A stretch of 64,000 bases of DNA from Warburgia ugandensis (taxonomy: Eukaryota > Streptophyta > Magnoliopsida > Canellales > Canellaceae). The notes under the pieces are model-generated. The model ran no database searches. It was not told the DNA's origin and saw only the letters and a list, made by a program, of their open reading frames with translations. The translations under genes and the position numbers were made by a program. The stretch lies in NCBI GenBank assembly GCA_035236585.1, contig CP141136.1, forward strand, positions 54,205,136 to 54,269,135, in the 5' to 3' direction. Shown here piece after piece: positions 1 to 9,665 of the stretch (position 1 is the stretch's first letter; the number at the start of each line of letters is the position of its first letter).

Positions 1-1290
1 ATAATGATTTGTGGTTTGGAAGTAAGATCTAACCTTAGATCTGTGGGCCTTAACACTTAGATGTTTAGATCCTTATGACTTGAAGACTAATCAATAGATT
101 AGGATACATTTAATTGCTCATTAAAAAATTTAACACATTAATTTAAGATCAAGAGGATAATTAATGATTTTGATTATATGTAAATGACAGATCAATAACA
201 TAGATCTGTTTAGAGGTATAGAAAGGCAACCCAATTATTGATCAATGGTAGCATCAAGCGTTGAAAGCGCTAGGAGATTTTGAAGTGTTGAATCCAGGTA
301 GGTGGATTAAGATTGTTATTTTGGAAAACTTCATGAGGAGAACTAATAAATGGCTTTATACCCTTAAGCTAAAGGCATTATATGCTAAAGAAAATGAGTG
401 AAGCAATATTACACTTAAGGGAATTTAAACCCAATTAGAAGGCATGTTACACTTGGCCTAGAGTAGACTAAAAGCATTAGCCAATCTACCTAAAACTCCC
501 AAAACTAATCAATAGGTGGTCCAAATACATTCTTGATCACTTTGATAAGCATGACTTATAATGTGTTTCTAGAAATGGGCATGAACAAGATGCAATAAGA
601 CATACATGCAAGTTTACTAGTGAATGCTTTATAAATATATCTCTTAATTGTCGAATGATAGTAGTTGCTTACATAAAGCTAAATTGTTTTAGTTATGTTT
701 ATATGAGTGAAAATGAATGTGTATATACACGTGCTATGTGATGGCTAGAATCATGCAAGTTAACATTGCTTTATTTATACCCTTAGTAAACAAGAATGCA
801 TGGTGAAATGTGAACAATTATTGCAATGGGTAAGGCTCATCATAAATTGTGGTGATGCTTGTATGAATGGTACACAAAGGATGGCTCTTTTATGTTGTGC
901 TTTGTACTTCAAAATTACTTGAGATTTATCATTTTCCATGATACATGCGTCATGTGCACTCCTCTTAAGTTTTAATTGTATTGTTAGTCCATATTTAGAC
1001 ATTGCCCTTCATTGATAAGTTTAATTGCACATTATGTTAGGTTTATGTTTCATTTGCCTAAATTTGTTGATCTTAAAAATAGTTTAGTTAGTTTCTAAGT
1101 TTAGTTTTAGGAAAGTTTAATTTTAGAAATAGCTATATTTAGGAAGTTCCTATTTTCATGCATGTTTTATGTGATTTTCTTTCAGTTTGTTTGCCACCTA
1201 TGTCATGGCAGTTTGTGTTTTGTTAAATGGATTACATGACCTTTTTTTATCTCATTGTTCTAATATCATTATGTTCTTGTTTATAGTAAA
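1..1290. other. CACTA-internal or flanking DNA, no clear gene
   Basis: This AT-rich stretch has no long reading frame. A short piece near 290-410 translates, with breaks, to a Trp-Ile-Lys...Arg-Arg-Thr...Lys-Trp-Leu pattern that could be part of the transposase-associated protein, but this is weak. The stretch is placed in the CACTA copy only because no terminus is seen between it and the recognisable transposase region. Confidence 0.3.
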
Positions 1291-1299
1291 GATGGAACA

Positions 1300-2294
1300 A
1301 GAATAATATCAAAATGAAAAATATGGTCAAAATGAAGAGTACAAACAAGAGGCCAACATGAGCACTACTCAAAAGAGAAAGGGTTTAGGGTGAACAACAA
1401 TGGAAAAGGTTATCAGAGAAAGTCTAAAGTAATTAAAGAAATGATGTTTCATTTAATTAGTTACATGTGACATCTAATTATTGCACTTGATTATATTTGT
1501 ACAAATGTGTAGGCAAAGAGTGCAAGAGGAAGAAAGGTGCATGAAACTAATATGTAACACCACCTGTCCAACTTGGGCTACACTCATTTAGAAGAGCACG
1601 AAGTTAAGCATCTGTGTCAATTTATTCCTTTCAAATTAATGATACTATAGTTATATACATTTTGTTCTCTAATTATAGTATCTTGCTTGATAGCAAAAGA
1701 AAGCAGGGACTGTGAAACCCATTGGTTGCTTCATCCTTTGAAAGATGGAGCATTTGGTGGGTCATACTAGCCAAACATTCTCACATGAAACTACTACACA
1801 AATTGCTTCTAGCATTGTAAGTGGTTCCACTTGTCTATTAATTTTATACAATTAATTAGATGACATGATCATGTCTTTTTAATTAAATTTTGTAGGACAT
1901 TCTTACCTATGAAAGCACAAGTACTGGACTCTAAGCGAGATTGTTGCCAATGATGACATCTATGGGCAATAAGAATGACCACTCTAGTTGAGTCAGGGGC
2001 AAGGGGCACGGTATTATTACTTCTAAATTCTTTGGTAAAAGTTTACCTACAGTTCAAGATCAGGAGGTCCACAATAAGTTGGTTGAGAAAATAAAAATAG
2101 ATATATTTAACCAGTTGTATGAAGAAGGTTTGATGATAGTTTTTCAATGCCTTGCACATAATCCTCGTAATACCCCTATACCTCCATCAAATGCTAGCTA
2201 CAATTCTCCAACTGAAGAAGTTCATGAAGGACAAATGGCACCCCTCGAAAAAGAAATTCCAGCCAAGGAGGTATATATATATATACAAAACTAA
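1300..2294 (+). pseudogene. CACTA transposase-associated protein (PF03004-like), decayed
   Basis: Fragments in order are a basic KRKGLG block near 1370, an RGRKVHETN...HHLSNLGYTHLEEHE segment near 1525-1610, and a KNDHSS-stop-VRGKGHGIIT segment near 1970-2010. The last resembles the conserved 'EH.G.VRG.G' block of the plant transposase family PF03004. The reading ends in the open frame 2079-2294 (71 codons), which carries a Pro/Ser-rich linker also found in the right-hand copy at 63692-63979. Internal AT-rich gaps with GT..AG-like borders suggest introns. The stop inside the VRG block lies where the family usually has Arg, so CGA to TGA is a likely cause. It is non-functional as it stands. 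Homology within the window is seen directly; the family name is from memory of its motifs. Confidence 0.55.
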
Positions 2295-2299
2295 AAACT

Positions 2300-3209
2300 T
2301 TCATTCTCCTTCTGTAATAATTCTCTATCTCAACCTCTCTTTTTTATATCTAATTTGTAGGTGGGTCAATGCCTATTGGCATTGGATTCCCTTTTTACAA
2401 TATCATGGCAGTTGGTTCATGCTATGAGCATCAATCAATAGTTTTGCATGAAATTAGTAATGCACCACATACTAAGTGAATGTCTATTACCATGGCTTTG
2501 GATGCTAATGCTAGCTTACTATTCCCTTTAGAAATGGAAAATATTATAACCATTGCGCAAGTAGTTACATATCACGTCACTTGGTCGGAGGCATTAGTTA
2601 TTCTCATAGAGTCCATGATGTGTATCATATCATACTACCTTCCATGTCAATAATTTTTAGATAAATACCTCAATTTAATTGTTTATTAACTTTATATGAT
2701 TAATTAGCAACAACATGCACCATTGAAGTCGCCTGCTGTTGCACCATCACCTATTGTCAGATCAATGGAACAAGTATTTGTATATATATATTATCATAAA
2801 AAAATCCTCTTCATTGATTAATATTATTTAACTAATTTAAAAAAAAATCTTTTTACAATAATTATCCATGGATCATGTGGAAGTCTCACCTAATATGCTT
2901 CGATTTCAAAGGTTAATTTATGGTCTCATTAATGAAGATAGGGCAATTAACCCCGTACGAATCAAGGAGGTAGTGCTTATTGACAACATTGTTGAAGTGC
3001 CACTTATGGTAGGAAACTTATTACGAGTTTACCTATAAGATCAACTCAAGCACCCTCACATTGTCTCCTACATGGGGTATATGCACATATTTGCTTATAA
3101 AATACTTGACAACTACATGTTATATTTTCATGGTATAGGTAATAATTAACTAATTAATTATTTATTTTATGTAGCTTCTTGAACAATGCAACTAGCCTTT
3201 TTGAAGTTG
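2300..3209 (+). pseudogene. CACTA coding/intron mosaic upstream of the Ulp1 region
   Basis: There is no long frame here, but the sequence is collinear with the reverse complement of about 62960-63690. Shared landmarks are a segment on Leu-Leu...Asp-Gln-Leu-Lys-His-Pro-His-Ile-Val-Ser-Tyr (near 3020-3080) and the 'gtagcttcttgaa' segment at 3172. It is probably exons of the same CACTA gene separated by AT-rich introns. It ends exactly at the 5-bp target site of the chromovirus. Confidence 0.5.
3205..3209. repeat. Target-site duplication AGTTG, left
   Basis: AGTTG directly precedes the TGTAATATCC terminus of the chromovirus and is repeated without change at 13943-13947, directly after the TTACA terminus. 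Five base pairs is the usual footprint of Ty3/gypsy integration. Confidence 0.95.
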
Positions 3210-4211
3210 TGTAATATCCTCAGTTTTAGGTATAAATTAAAATTTTATTAAATAAATTAAATTAAAAAAATTTAGATGGAATTTGGTCCTAAAAACTTAA
3301 AAATTAGAAAGTACATGTCGATAGGATTCCAACGCCATAAAGAACGTGAAAAATGGAGCTCAAACGAAGAAGTTATGAGCTGTTGAAGTTATAAGGGTAT
3401 TTTGGTAAATTGGTAGAGCAAAAAACACAGGGGCCTGAATTGATAATGGTACCCCCTTCTTCTACACGCCTCTATCAAATCCAGCAAATTTGTCAGATAA
3501 ATCGTTGGAGAGGAGTGTATAAGGGAAAAGCTTCCCTTCCTCATCCCTAGCAAGATCTATATCTCTCAGACTCCTCCTTGCATCATCTTCTCCGCCGCAT
3601 CTTTTCTCTAGAACCTTAGCCTGATCCTCAATCAACCCTCATTCCTCTTCCTCGCGCCATTTCTTTTCCAAAACCCTAACTTTGTAAAAGTCTAATTTTT
3701 TCCGATGAGTAGGGCTCCAGCAACACCAATAAACACTAAGCAAATTGAGGTAAGCCTTAATCTCTTGATTTTTATATTATATATGTATATTTGTAAAATA
3801 AAAATACATGAAAAATCAAGAAAAACTATGTTTTTCCTGGGAACCCTGTTTACACTACTGTTAGAGCGTAAATTCGTTAATAAAACCATTTTTGATTGCA
3901 AATTGGACCGTTCATCTAGTGTATAAGAGACCCAAGATCAAACCCTTTAAATTTGGGAGAGATCCAACGGTTGATTTTTTTTTTCTTTTAAAAAATGTGA
4001 AAAATAGTACCTAGGGAACATTTTAGGAACATGAAAAAAATCGCATAAAAACCATGGTTTTTGGAAAAAATCAATGCAAAAGGATGGGAGAAATGGAAAC
4101 TAGATGAAATTTTGAACAAAATGGCTTAAAAACCAAGTGATTTGGACACCTGTATGGTCACCGGAGATGATCGGAAGCCGGTCGTCTTCTTCGGCGCCGG
4201 TTTTCGCAATT

Positions 4212-4351
4212 CCGGTGTAACCCTGTGTAAAGCGGGGCCGCCGGTGTAACCTGGTGTAAAATGGGTGCCAGCGTAACCCGGTGTAAATCGGGACTGCCTG
4301 TGTAACTCAGTGTAAATTGGGTGGTGGTATAAACCGGTGTAAACTGTGCCG
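4212..4351 (+). repeat. Minisatellite in 5' LTR, about five 28-bp units
   Basis: The unit is roughly CCGGTGTAACCYGGTGTAAA plus 8 variable bases, repeated five times with substitutions. The 3' LTR carries about four units, two of them shortened, at 12052-12160. The repeat is GC-richer than its surroundings. Confidence 0.85.
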
Positions 4352-5620
4352 TCGGTGCAAAAGAGCTTACAGTGGTCGGTCAGCCCTATAAGAGGCATAC
4401 TTCCACTTTAAACTTGATTTTTGAGAGCTATAGGAATCCAAATCACAATCCGAAAGAGGCGTTGTGACCGTATTGACAACGCGGACCTAGATTTACCTAA
4501 AAACTTATAAATAACCACTTTTATTTTAATTTCTTTTTAAAATAGTGATGTGACATTGACAGGTGCATCCGAACATATAAGTTAAATGGATTTTACAAGC
4601 AAACTGAGTGATCTCACTTCAAGGTAGGTGGAGACAATTAATGTTTTATTTTAACTTTAAAACCATGCATAATCCTAGCATCATGAGTGATTGTGATTTA
4701 AATTGCATTTATTCTTAACCGTTGATTTTATGAGATTTAGAGTTATGCTATGATTATTATAAATTGCAATCATGTATTGAATAAACCTATGAAAAATGAT
4801 TTTATGAGCATGATATTATCTAATTATGCATAGATATCAATTTCTTTTCTTTATTACATTATTGAAATGGATGGATTTGGATGAGAAAGAAAAATAGAGG
4901 CTTGGTGGCTGGTCCTTTTAGAGGCTAACCCCGGGATGAGAGGCATGCCTTGGGGATTGCAAGCTACGAGTACTTTTAAGTTTTAGCATATATATGATTT
5001 CTGTGTTTTTATGTTTTATGACGGGTGCTCTTATCCGGTGGGCGTCATGCTAGGAGGGAGAGGGCCAGCCACCCACCCTGTGAGATTTGTGATGTGATGA
5101 GATTGTGATATGATAGACACCTGCTCGTAGATGGCATTCTGTAGGGGTTTGGTAATATGGATAGTCCACACTACCAGTCCAGGCCTTTCCATGGGGATGG
5201 ACGCTAAGTCTCCTGTTATGGTGTCGACGGGGAGCAGCGATGGTTGAGGCCCATGGAGGGTTGCCACTGCGGCATGATAGCCCATACTCTTATTATGTGT
5301 GCTTGCATGATGAGCATGGTGATGAGATGATATGCCTGGGTGTGACGACACTCAGAGGTTGGATATGAGTACTCATGATCAGTGATAATTGTTTATATGA
5401 CGCTTGTGGGACCCATTACCTTAGGGTGCCATTATTATTATTATTATTGTATGCACATTTACATTGATTCATATCAGGTTTTAAATTCATAGAATGCATG
5501 TTTTAGCATACTTGAGAAATTGATACTATGTTGGCATGAGTTATAATGATTTTATTTCTTTTATTTTGTCGTTACTATTATTTCATTAATTGTCTATCTA
5601 CGAGCACAAGCAATAGCTTG

Positions 5621-5652
5621 CTGAGGTATTACTTTGTTTTGTAATGCCTTAG
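5621..5652 (+). repeat. Conserved inverted repeat (hairpin) in 5' LTR
   Basis: The arms CTGAGGTATTAC and GTAATGCCTTAG pair along all 12 positions if two G-U pairs are allowed, around the loop TTTGTTTT. Matching hairpins lie in both solo LTRs (36746-36779 and 37918-37950) at a similar distance from the LTR end, with different bases. The 3' LTR copy has lost the left arm. An RNA role is inferred from the pairing pattern only. Confidence 0.7.
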
Positions 5653-6141
5653 ATCTCGAGTGCAACATCAGGAAAGGCAAGACCGTTGAGAAACCGTGAT
5701 AGCAGTGAGAGATTTCCTTACATTGGGTTATAGATATTGATGTGAGTTAATAAACAGGACTACAATTTGACTTTCTATATGGACTATATACTTTTATTTT
5801 ATGGATTTGATTAAGATAGTTATACATGTGATGGACATTTAATGGGATGTTATGATGGATAGACCCTGGGCCATATTATTATCGTGTTTTGAATATTTAT
5901 TGGTTTGAAAATAAAGGTGCCGATGCATTTTGACGTTGATTGACATGTCTATTATTTCAATTCTATTATCATGAAATTATACTTATGTTATAAATTAAAA
6001 TTGTGATGTTTTGGAAAGAGAAAATAACACCTGAAAGATTTTAAGAAATGTGTAGTAAAATAATTAATAAAATTTTTAACATGGGATCCTGAATGCTATT
6101 ATTATAAAAAAAAATGTCATAAAATCCCAGGGCCTTACAGT

Positions 6142-6154
6142 TGGTATCAGAGCC
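6142..6154 (+). other. Primer-binding site, tRNA-Met initiator type
   Basis: TGGTATCAGAGCC lies two bases after the LTR terminus. This is the classic plant retrotransposon primer site complementary to the 3' end of initiator tRNA-Met. Confidence 0.95.
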
Positions 6155-6276
6155 CAGTCTAGTCCATCATAATCTTTGCAAATGTTCAATTATATGTGAG
6201 TAACAATCTATAAATTGTAGTAGAGAGAAACTAGGAGAGAGGAACTTACACTTAGTAATATTTAAATTTTTGACAG
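6155..6276 (+). other. Leader between primer site and gag
   Basis: This short untranslated leader holds no other recognisable element. Packaging signals cannot be judged from sequence alone. Confidence 0.6.
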
Positions 6277-7442
6277 ATGGCCCCTCGAAGAAGGACAAGG
6301 TCTACCCCTATTACACTAGTTGCCCCACCTATTGAGTCGCTAATCAAGGGGATCGAGATGCCGAGATAGTGAATAGGGTAATTTTAGGGCTAGTACCACT
6401 TATACAGTAGCAGGTTAGGACTGCTATTCACATTGTGAACCCTACCCCTATCCCACTGCCTCAAGTGGCACCTATGGTCTCGTTAGTTCATTCCTCCCAA
6501 CTAGTGCAGGAACCACCACCACCTAAGACCACTGAGGGCAATGCTACTAGTGACCCTAAGAAGACGGATAAGCTATTAGAGAGATTTCAAAAGTTGGTGC
6601 AACCCTTTTATGGCGATGGTGACAATGAGGAGGCTGAACGATGACTATTTGAGGCTGAAAGGACATCTGATGCTATGAAGATTGCACAAGAGGATCAAGT
6701 TAGAGTAGTTGCCTACCTACTAAAGGGTGAGACAGGCTTTTGGTGGTAGACCTTTACACTTATCTGACCAGATCCTACTGAGACGATGACGTGGGCAACC
6801 TTTAAACAGGCTTTCAATACTCAGTACTTTCCACCCCATGCACTATAATCATTGAAGAAAGAGTTTGCCAGCTTGGAGCAGAGAGACATGACGGTTTAGT
6901 AGTATCTAAACTGATTTACACTACTGAGGAGATTTGCACCTCACATGCTTGCCTTAGAAAAGGAGGCAACAGACAGATATGTGGATGGGTTGACATCTTG
7001 GCTGAGAGATCGGGTGATTATCTCACGACCCACCTCTATGCGAGATGTAGCTGACATGGCTTCCATGCATGAGAAGAACTCTCTCAGGACTAGAGGGGGT
7101 GCGTTCTAGCCCACTAAGGGCAAGAGACCATTTGGTGCTATGCAGACACATGGTGCATCAGGTCACCAACCGCAAGCCAAGTTTAAGAGAGATACAAAGA
7201 GGAAGAGATGTGATAGGTGCAAGGGTTGGTACCCTAGGCGAGGGTGCAATAGATCCGACAGGCCACAGCATCAGAGGCAGCCCCAACTACAGCAACATCA
7301 CCATGCACCTTTCCAGAGATAGCCATACAAGTGCTTCAATTGTGGAGAGGTAGGCCATTTCATTAAACACTGTCTTAAGGGGTAGAGAGAGAGACAGACC
7401 GAGATGGGTGCAGTGACAGCTACTGTTCCACGTAGTCAGGGA
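6277..7442 (+). pseudogene. gag: gag (capsid/nucleocapsid) of the chromovirus, interrupted
   Basis: The likely start is the ATG at 6277, giving a basic N-terminus MAPRRRTRS; this frame stops at 6367 and the rest of gag continues in another frame. The capsid part (about 6540-7080) shows the Retrotrans_gag pattern, with TFKQAFNTQYFPP near 6810 and a Leu-Glu-Gln-Arg-Asp segment after it. The nucleocapsid zinc knuckle CFNCGEVGHFIKHC (CX2CX4HX4C) is intact at 7332-7373. Stops occur at 6642, within the WW segment near 6750, several between 6770 and 6915, and at 7320 and 7383. Several TAG stops sit where relatives have Gln, and TGA stops where they have Arg or Trp. Confidence 0.85.
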
Positions 7443-7484
7443 TGAGTATTTGTTATCACATCAGGACAGGCTCAGGCATCACAC

Positions 7485-8090
7485 CAGGTCATTGAAGGTA
7501 CTCTTCTAGTCTCAGACTGACATGTCAGGGCCCTTTTTGACACAAGGTCCACTCATTCTTTTATATCATGTATTTTTGCATCTTGCCTTGATGCATGTGT
7601 GGATAAATTAGTATTTGGGTTAGATATTATGACACCTGTGGGAGAGACAATATAGACGGCTGAATATCTTCGAGAGATACCCGTAGAGATATTAGGTGCG
7701 AGGATGGACTCTGACTTCATTTTACTAGACATGGTAGACTACAATATTATTCTTGGAATGGATTGGTTAGCCAACTATTGGGCTACTGTAGATTGCCGAA
7801 AGAAGCGGATCACTTTTCTTATATCATGCATTTTTGCATCTTGCCTTGATGTATGTGTGGATAAATTAGTATTTGGGTTAAATATTATGATACCTGTGGG
7901 AGAGACAGTAGAGACAACTGAATATCTTCGAGAGATACTCATAGAGATATTAGGTGCGAGGATGGACTCTGACTTCATTTTACTAGACATGGTAGACTAC
8001 GATATTATTCTTAGAATGGATTGGTTAGCCAACTATTAGGCTATTGTAGATTGTCGAAAGAAGCGGATCACTTTTCTTATACCTAGGCAA
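7485..8090 (+). pseudogene. pol: Aspartic protease of the chromovirus, duplicated internally and lacking the active-site Gly
   Basis: The segment around 7530-7560 reads ALFDTRSTHSF, where retroviral-type proteases have Asp-Ser/Thr-Gly. The Gly is Arg here, which should abolish activity. Downstream hallmarks are MDSDFILLDMVDYNIILGMDWL, which appears twice because of a 258-bp tandem duplication (7563-8078, 86 codons, frame kept). Stops are at 7443, 7518, 7653 and 8037. The stop at 8037 is TAG where the first copy has TGG, so the ancestral state is visible in the window. Confidence 0.8.
7563..8078 (+). repeat. 258-bp in-frame tandem duplication inside the protease region
   Basis: Copy 1 runs 7563-7820 and copy 2 runs 7821-8078. 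Both start ATATCATG and end CACTTTTCTT. They differ by roughly a dozen substitutions and no indel that I see. Copy 2 has TAG at 8037 where copy 1 has TGG. The duplicated block spans the C-terminal half of the protease, so two copies of the MDWLANY segment stand in a row. Confidence 0.95.
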
Positions 8091-8099
8091 CCAAAAATA

Positions 8100-9665
8100 G
8101 TGTTCCAGGGTAGGAAAGATCAGTCAGGTACATGCATCATTTCTACTTTAAAGGCGGCACGATTTTATGCACGAGGGTGTAGCGCGTTCCTCGCGTATGT
8201 GACTATTGAGGACAAGAAGCAACCACGACTTGATGATATTGAGGTTGTTCGTGAATTTGCTGATGTCTTTCCTAAGGAATTACCAGGATTGTCACTAAGC
8301 AGGGATGTTGACTTTACCATTGACTTGGTGCTGGGTACATTACCTATCTTTAAGGCACCATACAGAATGGCTCTGGTAGAGTTGAGAGAGCTTAAAGTGT
8401 AGTTGCAAGAGTTATTAGATAAGGGTTTAATCAGGCCGAGTGGATCACCATGGAGAGCACCAGTCCTTTTTGTGAAGAAAAAGGACGGATCACTGAGATT
8501 ATGCATTGACTATCGGTTATTGAACAGTGTTACTATAAGGAATCAATACCCTTTGCCATGCATAGATGATTTATTTGATCATCTCCAATCGGCACAAGTG
8601 TTCTCCAAGATACACCTGAGGTCAGGATATCATCAGCTGAGGGTTAGAGAGGAGGATATCTCCAAGACTACTTTTAGGAGTCGCTATGGCCATTATGAGT
8701 TCTTAGTGATGCCGTTTGGATTGACGAACGCACCTGCAGTATTCATGGATCTAATGAACCATGTTTTTCAAGCTTATTTGGATAAGTTCGTAATTGTATT
8801 CGTTGATGACATATTGATTTATTCGCCTAGTCATGAGGCACATATAGAGCATCTTCACATGGTATTGGACACACTTCGTCAACATTAGTCGTATGCTAAA
8901 TTTAATAAGTGTGATTTTTTGTTAGATCAGGTGCAGTTCTTAGGCCACATCAGATCTAAAGATGGAGTGGCCGTGGATCCAGCGAAAGTTGAGGTAGTAC
9001 TACATTGGGAAAGGCTTAAGACAGTGATTGAGATACACAGTTTTCTCAGGTTGGCAGGATATTATCATTGTTTCATAGAGGGATTCTCTAAGATTGCTTT
9101 ACCATTGACCACCCTGACTAGGAAAGACACTCAATTTGTATGGACAGAGGCTTGTCAGGAGAGCTTTCAAGAGCTCAAGAGGACACTTACTACTGCTCCG
9201 GTATTGACTTTACCATTAGGTGCAGACGGTTATGTGGTTTATTGCGATGCCTCTGGCAAGGGATTAGGAGCAGTGTTGATGCAACATGGGAAGGTAATTG
9301 CCTATGCGTCAAGGCAGTTGAAGACACATGAGGTAAATTACCCAACACATGATTTGGAGTTAGCAACAGTGGTGTTTGCTTTGAAGTCCTGGAGACATTA
9401 TCTTTATGGTGAAAAGTTTGAGGTATTCACAGATCATAAGACCCTCAAGTACTTCTTCACTCAGAGTGACTTGAATATGAGGCAACATAGATGGATGGAA
9501 TATCTCAAGGACTTCAACTTCACAATACAGTACCATCCTGGGAAGGCTAATGTTGTTGCAGATGCCCTAAGTAGGAAGTCTGGAGTAATGATTGCCAATT
9601 TGTTGACTCGGTCTAAGTTCTTTGACAGGATCTTAGAGGCACATGACAAAGATAAAGAGACATAG
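8100..9665 (+). pseudogene. pol: Reverse transcriptase and RNase H of the chromovirus
   Basis: One frame runs from 7704 through 9665 with stops at 8400, 8886 and 9663. RT begins near 8235 (EFADVFPKELPGL). It has the [19 protein letters not shown] block near 8435, [11 protein letters not shown] near 8607 and the catalytic FVDD box at 8799-8810, which is intact. RNase H (about 9120-9590) keeps its acidic residues in [34 protein letters not shown] and NVVADALSR. The three stops are all TAG and fall at positions that are usually Gln. Apart from them this is the best preserved part of the element. Confidence 0.92.

Larger units (their letters stand above)
3210..6139 (+). repeat. 5' LTR of the chromovirus
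   Basis: It starts TGTAATATCCTCAG and ends GGGCCTTACA, one base before the primer-site region. It aligns along its length with 11073-13942. Landmarks are a minisatellite of about 28-bp units (4212-4351), a conserved core with the phrase GTAGATGGCAT near 5128, an ATT-type microsatellite near 5430, and a 12-bp-stem inverted repeat at 5621-5652. The antisense reading frames inside it (4126-4398 and 5031-5351) are treated as chance openings. Confidence 0.93.

Noticed and set aside
4126-4398. Antisense frame of 90 codons in the 5' LTR as a gene
   Set aside because: It is a translation of the minisatellite; the 3' LTR frame differs in length and sequence because unit number differs.
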